NCBI RefSeq assembly: GCF_048128805.1
Contig: NC_136005.1
Coordinates: forward strand, 4,349,852-4,413,851
DNA length: 64,000 bases
Direction of reading: 5' to 3'
From: Centroberyx gerrardi
Lineage: Eukaryota > Chordata > Actinopteri > Beryciformes > Berycidae
The translations under genes were made by a program, and so were the position numbers. The notes below the pieces were generated by a model. The model worked only from the letters and a program-made list of their open reading frames with translations, ran no database searches and was not told the DNA's origin. Below are positions 57,784 through 64,000 of the stretch, piece after piece. Numbering within the stretch: position 1 is the first letter of the stretch; each line of letters opens with the position of its first letter.

Positions 57784-60687
57784 GTGAGTGGTGTGGGGAA
57801 TTAGGGGGAGATGGTTGTTATGGCACGTTTGTACATCTTAATTAATTCGGAAAAGGCTATATGTTAGATATTTTGTACTTACCTTAGAGTTACAACAATA
57901 TATCGGTTTGCTGATATATTGAACTGACATTGGCCTTTTCTTAAAATCGGATATGGGCAGGTCATTGTGGTCCACTCTCTGTCTGATATGATGGATATGA
58001 TACAGGTTGTTGGATTACATATCTAGGTTACCACAGTGTCAGCAGTGGTAATATTATGTTTCTAGGGATTCCTGTTATCATTAGGGGTCCAAGCACCACA
58101 GTTGCTGAAACCATATAGTTTTTGTTAGGGTTCTTCTTCTTTTTCTGCCTTCAAATGATCTGTACCCAGTTGTGGGTACCCCCCCGCAAAAAAAAAAGAA
58201 AAAGAAAGAAAAGTTCCAATTCACTACAATTCATTACAATTGGCTACATTAGGCTACAACAAATATTATCTTGCTTTCACATTAAAAAATAATTGTATGG
58301 ACAATTTGCATTAATGCACAGCCTACCAGCCTTTACCTCTTTGTTTAGTGTAGTATAGCCTAGTTCCATGTAATGAAACATAATGAAAAGAATTTAATAA
58401 TTTAATCACAATTTATTGTTCATGTAGGTACTGTAGTAATAGTTACTTTCTTTTAGAAACTCACTGGTCCGTGTTCTATTCATCCTTGTTTACTTTTAGA
58501 CTATAATGGTAATTTTGTGTCTTAACCTTAACGTTATTTTTTGCTTTAGTTATTTATTTTTTTACGCCTGTATTGGATAGTAAGTACTTCCTTGTGGATT
58601 AGCCTATGGGATTGTGAATAAATCGTCTTGTACTTTTTATATCAGTGTCTGTGGATGAATAACTGTTAGTGGATTGTGGATACACACTGTAAGGTTATGT
58701 TAACAAGCGAGTGCTGTTCCGACATAACCAAGACATCCCACATTTTACCCACAACTGTCTAATTAACGAGGCAATACTTTGAAAAGCAATAGTGACAATT
58801 AAAAAAAACAAAATCTCACTGCCATGTTTATAAAAACTGCTAAAGTGGGTCTGGCTCTTCAGTCATTGCCTCTCTGCGGTCTGCAGATGTGCACTTGTAG
58901 CCAAGTCTTAGGGCTTAGCAGAGTCTGTGTTGTTTGATAAACATCAGAGGAGATACATGCGGTATATGAATGCATGGAGTGGAATTATAATTAGATTCAT
59001 GTCCTATTCAGCTGAGCTGCATGAGATGAGCCAGCCAGATGGTGGCTCTATGAAAAGCAACTTCACATTTTGGACACTAACTCCTGAACCGTATGGCTTA
59101 TAATCCATTTTTTTAATTCCTTGGTTTGAGACGAATCCATTGCACATGGACACTAGTACATGACAGTAACCTATTTTTTGCTATTTCCCCCGTGTAGTTG
59201 ATACAATCTCAAGAAAATATGCCACACAGCATATCTGGTTTTCCTAGATTACACCGAGTTTTGAAAATCCAAACCGCTTGGCCATGGTGCACAAATGAGG
59301 AAAACTGACTGCAAAGATGCGTGAAGACGAAGTGAGGCAGAACTCCTAAACGCTTGACACTAGAGCAGTGGTTCTCAGTCCTGATCCTTATGGGGTGTGA
59401 TTTAGGACATTCCTTAGCAACTAAGCAGCCTATCGTCTCAAATGCCATGACCAAATACGTTAAGAGAGGGTACATGACTATGGGACGCCATTGGGGTGAA
59501 AACCGCATTCCAAAATACTTGTCGATACGGTCACTTAATACCTCCACACAGGCAACTACCTACAGTTTAGAAGAAAGCTCCGAAGCGCCATTGTTGGTGT
59601 TCCACCAGCCTGAATAAGAATGAGATTTTTTTTAGAATAAAAGCGTAATTTCTATTTCTATTTCTAGTATACAATCTGTACAATGTTTTTCTATGATAAG
59701 AGTTGTTGTAATCATTTTGTTTAAAGTTCCCCTCTACATTTAAACAGAGATTTGTAATTTTTGGACTACATAGGCTACGCAGATTAAAGACTACACAGGT
59801 GACCTTTCATTGCTACTTCAAGAGTTCTACTGTATGTCAAAACACTCCTACAGACCTGTACTTTCACAACACACAAACATTTAGGCCCAAGCTTTTTAAG
59901 CCATGGCACAACACACTAACGTTTATACATTTCTATATTTCTATATTTATTAGGGCTGGGAAAATGTATGTGTTTTTGCCATTCATTTGAAATGTTTAAC
60001 GTGTTAAAAAAAATGTACGCATTTGAGGCAGCATTGATGTTTTTCCCATGACGCAGCCGGGAGCAGAGGGCGTCTTTGGCTGCGAGATGCAGTGTTTCCC
60101 ATACATAAGCAAAATAGAAGTTGGTCGATGTATGATCTAAATGGATCTCTAATGCGCCTGATGTGCGCATCACATCATGTCTGTCATTTGGCCATGACTA
60201 GCAGGCCAGCGTATATTCAATCCCGAGTCTCTCCTTGAGAACAACTGATAGTCCATGGGCTCGGACCCAAAATTTAACGTACCGGTACCATCTGGGTGGG
60301 CAAATTCTAGTTGTGATTTTTTAATTCCTATACATCCCTAGATTATGTTTTGATATGATAGACCTTGCAGACTGGCAGCTTATTAGTGGTTATCCCCTCT
60401 TAAAGTATGGACTGCTGTCGTTCAAACCCGGGAAAGTGCCTTCCCTGGAAATCATCTTTCTTTCATTATATCCTCTCCCTGGGGTGTGTCTGGACTACTG
60501 ACTGTTAGTATTACATGTAGAAACATGTTCAACAGACATGTCTAGATATACTATACTACATAGTGTCTACTAAATTGGCACGTCTCAGTCAACAAGAGTT
60601 TTATTTGTGTTAATGTGTATATGAACAGCTGCATTCAAAATGTGTTAAGACTAGGGTTAGAGGGTTACATTTTCTTTCCCGCCACTC
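57784..60687. other. Intron 5 of the SLC2A gene or downstream DNA, no exon seen
   Basis: No SLC2A exon 6 is recognisable. Contents: a truncated 'ggggtccaagcacc' repeat at about 58084-58145, an A-rich patch at 58185-58215, a 'gtggttctcagtcctgatcc' MITE half at about 59368-59400, and otherwise unclassified AT-rich sequence. Confidence 0.4.
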
Positions 60688-61481
60688 AGGGTTCTGTCTT
60701 GGGTCCTATATTATTTGCTTTGTATATGCTTCCCTTAGGTCATATTATCAGCAAATTTAAAGGTATCTCATATCACTGTTACGCTGATTATATCCAGCTG
60801 CATGTCTCTTTTAAGCCTGATGAGACTGACAAACTGACTGTTTTGCACGATTGTCTGACTGCCATTAAGGACTGGATGGCGACCAACTTTTTACAGCTGA
60901 ACGCTGATAAGACTGAGGTCCTTATCATTGCTTCAGATAGCATATCTTCCAAGGTTGCTCAGTGTATTGGGTCCCTTTCTTCAGCTGTACAGTCTAAGCT
61001 TAGAAATCTCGGTGTTATTTTTGATCAGTCTATGTACTTTGATCAGCATATAAAATCATTGACCCGTACATGCTTCTTCCATTTAAGAAACATTGCCAAA
61101 CTCAGGTCGGTTGTATCACAACCCGAGCTAGAGATGATCATTCACGCTTTTATATCATCCCGGCTGGACTACTGCAATTCCCTTTTCACCTGCCTCAGCA
61201 AGTCGTCTCTGGACCGTCTACAAACGGCGCCGGTGTACATTTCTGACCTGCTCCATCCTTATATTACCAGTAGGTCACTTAGGTCCTCTGACCAGGGCTT
61301 ACTGGCTGTCCCTCGCGCCCGACTGAAAACAAAAGGTGATCGTGCCTTTGAAGTGGTGGCTCCGACACTGTGGAACGCTCTTCCTATAGACATACGATCT
61401 GAGGTCTCTGTTGATGCCTTTAAAAAGCAGATAAAGACTAATTTATTCAAACTGGCCATTGTCTCGCCTCGTGCTGTCTAG
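60688..61481 (+). pseudogene. L2-like reverse transcriptase remnant
   Basis: The open frame starts with QGSVLGPILFALYMLPLG and continues with FLQLNADKTEVLI, LRNLGVIFD, ISSRLDYCNSLF and SRSLRSSDQGLLAVPRAR, all typical L2-group motifs. The catalytic YADD reads YADY, so one metal-binding aspartate is lost. About 45 residues between SLDRLQT and APVYISDLL are deleted in frame. The protein would be dead even if made. Confidence 0.75.
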
Positions 61482-61650
61482 TGTTTGTATTTTGTGTGTT
61501 AAGTTTTATTGTTCGTTTCTTTTTACTGTATTTATGGTCTTATTTTTATTTTTTAAGAATTTTACTCTTGTGAAGCACTTTGTGACCTTGCTCTGTGAAA
61601 GGTGCTATACTAAACAAACTTTTACTTACTTACTTACTTACTTTACGCTA
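60688..61650 (+). mobile_element. 5'-truncated L2-like LINE
   Basis: Starts inside the reverse transcriptase and ends with 'gtgaaaggtgctatactaaa' followed by a (TTAC)n tail. This is the usual 5' truncation of LINE insertions. Confidence 0.7.
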
Positions 61651-61763
61651 CAGTGGCTACACTCAGGTCCTCAACTATAGAATATACAGCGTCGGGACCT
61701 GAGCTCTGCTCCCAAAAGCCAGTAATTTCTTCGGCCAATGTCGGTGGAGCAGGGGGCCTAAGT

Positions 61764-61849
61764 CTTAGAGGGCTACGCCTATACTCATAGAATCTGGAGT
61801 TATGGTAACATAACTAACGGTCTATTTCGTATAGGCTTCGCCCTCTAAG
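61764..61849. repeat. DIRS terminal palindrome
   Basis: Two 21-base arms with one or two mismatches, about 44 bases apart. Confidence 0.7.
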
Positions 61850-62185
61850 AGCTGTCGCTATTGGGTTAAGGGCGAAGCTGATGTAGTCAATGCCCACTGA
61901 GACACCAAGGACCTCAAGCAGATAACATACACCAGTTCACAACCCTATAATGCGAAGCGTAATAAGGCAGGAAAACACCGGTTGTGCCATGGTTGACCTC
62001 ATGTCAACCTTGTGTGGAAAAAAGGCGAGTGATAGAACACTCGCTCCACACAACACTGCCGTTGCAGAATGTGAGACGTTGATTACGTATCGTAATGATC
62101 CCTCATGCAGCCCACTAATCCGTGATGATTAGATTGGGGGCGCACTGTTTGGCATGTGCGTAAAAACGCCAGATCTGACAACACG

Positions 62186-62407
62186 TCATCTGCGGTCTAG
62201 CACGTTTAAGACTGAATGAGTCAGGGAGGACTCAGACACATCGTGCAGATAGAAATGGATGAAAAGGCACAGAGAAGCCCAAGATGTCGCTGTGCAGATG
62301 TCTGCCACCGCCATCCCTCTGAGGGCCGTAGATGATGACAAGGCTCTCGTGGAGTGCGCCCGGACGCCCTGCGGCGGCTCGGCTCCCGCCGCACTGTAGG
62401 CTTGTGT
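62186..62407 (-). pseudogene. DIRS tyrosine recombinase, C-terminal block
   Basis: Encodes TQAYSAAGAEPPQGVRAHST with the conserved H-x-x-R (HSTR), then ADICTATSWAS and FIHFY, where the Tyr is the expected nucleophile. It follows the 63692-64000 block once the intervening 1.28 kb is removed. Confidence 0.7.
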
Positions 62408-63684
62408 TACGGGTACCAAGACTAGTACCACAGTAATAAATGATTTGGGTTCAATGCCGTTCAGCTCCCTGAAAAACACAGATGAAATGTTCAAAGGAAT
62501 GAAGACACGAACCACGCATTTCTCTTCCCAATTTTCCTCTCTTTATTACAAAATTGTGAAAACATGAAATAAATATTCAAAACTTTCCCTAGTGCAATAG
62601 TGTCTCTTTGTTTCAATGTCCATTGTTTGATTCACTGTCCTTACTTTTCAATAAGGTACATTAATATGTTTTCTTTTTTTTTCTTCCTTCTTAACTCATT
62701 GTCAGTTCCACCACACTCTTTTAACCAAATGAACATTACTATTTGTTCAAGTGCATCTTTTCAGCATCTATGCTGGTCCCATGGCTACTATCACATAGTG
62801 CAATTACATCACGTTACACCTCACATGTACTATTAATTCACTGAGCAACATAAATCAACATACTTTCACTCTAAGCTACTTTTAGTAGTAATTTAAAAGA
62901 CTGTTCTCATTCCAAAACATTCAACACGTCACATAGGGAATGTTACTTAACTCAAAATACAGTATCAGTTCGATTCAAACTCACAAAATTGAGGATTCAC
63001 CCCTTAAACTTTAACTAAGTACATTTCTGCAATGAACTTGTTCACAAATCTTATTAGCATCCTATCAACAGAAATAACCCTATTCAAAATATCTGTCAGG
63101 TGTTCAGAGCCCCAGCATTGAAAATGTCGCTATACAATGTACACACTGATGTTAATGATGTGCTCCGCTCACAACGTGACAATCGCCATTTTCTAACAAT
63201 GCCGCCGTACGCAGCTCTACACTCTCACGCTTCTTTTAAACTCAACGCTGAACACTCAAATCCGTTAAACTCATCACACTCGTGCTACATAAAGTTTAGC
63301 TTTAGGAGGTAGTTCTCTTTGTGATTTTCACAGTGTACTGACCTGAAAAACACAGATGAAATGTTCAAAGGAATGAAGACACGAACCACGCATTTCTCTT
63401 CCCAATTTTCCTCTGAGGAGGGGGGCCGGACATCCTCACCTTAGCAAACCGGGGCGCGACATCACCTCGGCTCATTGGTTCCGCTCTTCTCTTTCCTAAT
63501 AAACTAAAGCTTGTCTTGCAACAAATGTGAAATGAATTACTTTGAGTCTCAACCTCAATACTGAAATGGTTTTGCTTGTTACAACCAGCAAAAATAAAGT
63601 ACTCAACAATACTTAAAATAATAACAATAATAATAATAATATGTAAACAACACAAAAGTGATTACACATTTTGAGTGTACCACA
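62405..63684 (+). mobile_element. 1.28-kb insertion splitting the DIRS recombinase
   Basis: CTTGTGT occurs at both junctions (62401-62407, 63685-63691). If the duplication is taken as CTTG, the insert starts TGTTACGG and ends GTACCACA (TG...CA), as in LTR elements. It holds a 73-base direct repeat (62468-62540, 63342-63414) and a possible poly(A) signal near 63500. No coding is recognised. Confidence 0.5.
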
Positions 63685-63691
63685 CTTGTGT

Positions 63692-64000
63692 GATGGCATC
63701 ACACAGCCAGTGCGACAGACGCTGTTTTGACAGAGCCGAGCCTTGTGACTGCCCTCTGTAATGAACAAACAGCTGCTGTGTCTGTCGGATGTTTGCTGTG
63801 CGCAAAACATACTGAGACAAAGCGCACACTGGGCAGAGTCGGTGAGACGCTTCCACTGCCTCATTTCTGTGAGGCGGGGGGAAGAACCCCTCGAGGGAAA
63901 TAATTCTCGACCAAAAGGAGTTTGTTAGGACTTTAGGTGTGAATGAGGGATTTGGCTGTAAAGTCGCTGCACTCCCGTCCTCTCTAATAGAAAGGCAGGA
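63692..64000 (-). pseudogene. DIRS tyrosine recombinase, N-terminal block (partial)
   Basis: The minus-strand frame enters open from the right edge and reads GSAATLQPNPSFTPKVLTNS, RIISLEGFFPPPHRNEA, HRLCPVCALSQYVLRTANI, LFVHYRG and ALSKQRLSHWLCDAI. These are the usual fish DIRS recombinase motifs. It stays open until the insertion junction at 63685-63691. Confidence 0.7.

Larger units (their letters stand above)
61690..64000 (-). mobile_element. DIRS-type retrotransposon, 3' part on the minus strand
   Basis: Recombinase coding enters from the right edge (two blocks, listed separately) and the left end carries the inverted segment 'cttagagggctacgcctata' at 61764 mirrored by 'tataggcttcgccctctaag' ending at 61849. 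DIRS elements use reverse transcriptase plus a tyrosine recombinase and inverted termini. The rest lies beyond 64000. Confidence 0.7.

Noticed and set aside
61950..62132. Possible SLC2A exon near the right end
   Set aside because: The frame lies in DIRS 3' DNA and has none of the expected transporter motifs.

Overview
This is vertebrate nuclear DNA, almost certainly from a ray-finned (probably teleost) fish. Coding sequence is split into short GT-AG exons. The mobile elements are typical of fish: a tRNA-headed SINE with a core resembling 'gtaagtcgctctggataagagc', L2-like and Jockey/I-group LINEs, a DIRS tyrosine-recombinase element, hAT, Harbinger-like and Tc1-like pieces, and a Ginger1 transposon. 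No bacterial-style genes or operons are present.

Three host genes are supported. (1) 1-1.7 kb, minus strand: first coding exon of a GIPC-family PDZ adaptor; the rest lies left of the window. (2) 8.36-26.4 kb, plus strand: a complete 13-coding-exon GRAMD2/GRAMD3-type gene. Its 387-residue product has a GRAM domain and one C-terminal membrane segment, with a 2.4-kb 3' UTR ending at a poly(A) signal near 28.76 kb. Intron 1 is 11.5 kb. (3) 46.0-57.8 kb, plus strand: the first five coding exons (206 residues) of a class II SLC2A hexose/urate-type transporter closest to SLC2A9/SLC2A15; its later exons were not found in the window.

Between genes 2 and 3 (28.8-46 kb) lies a transposon-rich block. 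Its centrepiece is a Ginger1 cut-and-paste transposon at 33003-38807. It has 5'-TGTTACAG termini, inverted repeats of about 0.46-0.52 kb, and a CCGG target duplication on both sides. Its intron-containing gene encodes an H2C2 zinc finger, a DDE integrase with exact D-x35-E spacing, a GPY/F-like region, a Ulp1/C48-type SUMO protease and a C-terminal PHD finger. The gene is lightly damaged, and a 405-bp LTR-like insertion sits in its seventh exon. To its right are an L1-type ORF1 fragment, a foldback MITE, duplicated blocks with AT-rich minisatellite, an envelope-like remnant, and a LINE endonuclease remnant.

Intron 2 of the SLC2A gene (8.6 kb) is a stack of insertions: an 810-bp hAT element with an 8-bp target duplication and a BED-finger exon, a 646-bp MITE, a full SINE, and a three-level nest. 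In the nest an outer inverted-repeat element holds a 'GGGCCCGAGCACCG' repeat (58-bp and 133-bp tandem arrays), which is split by a nearly intact 4.2-kb LINE. The right end (60.7-64 kb) holds a dead L2-like LINE and a minus-strand DIRS element whose recombinase gene is split by a 1.28-kb insertion.

The host genes are not functionally linked; they are neighbours in a repeat-rich region. All calls come from reading translations, splice sites and repeats by eye, without database searches.
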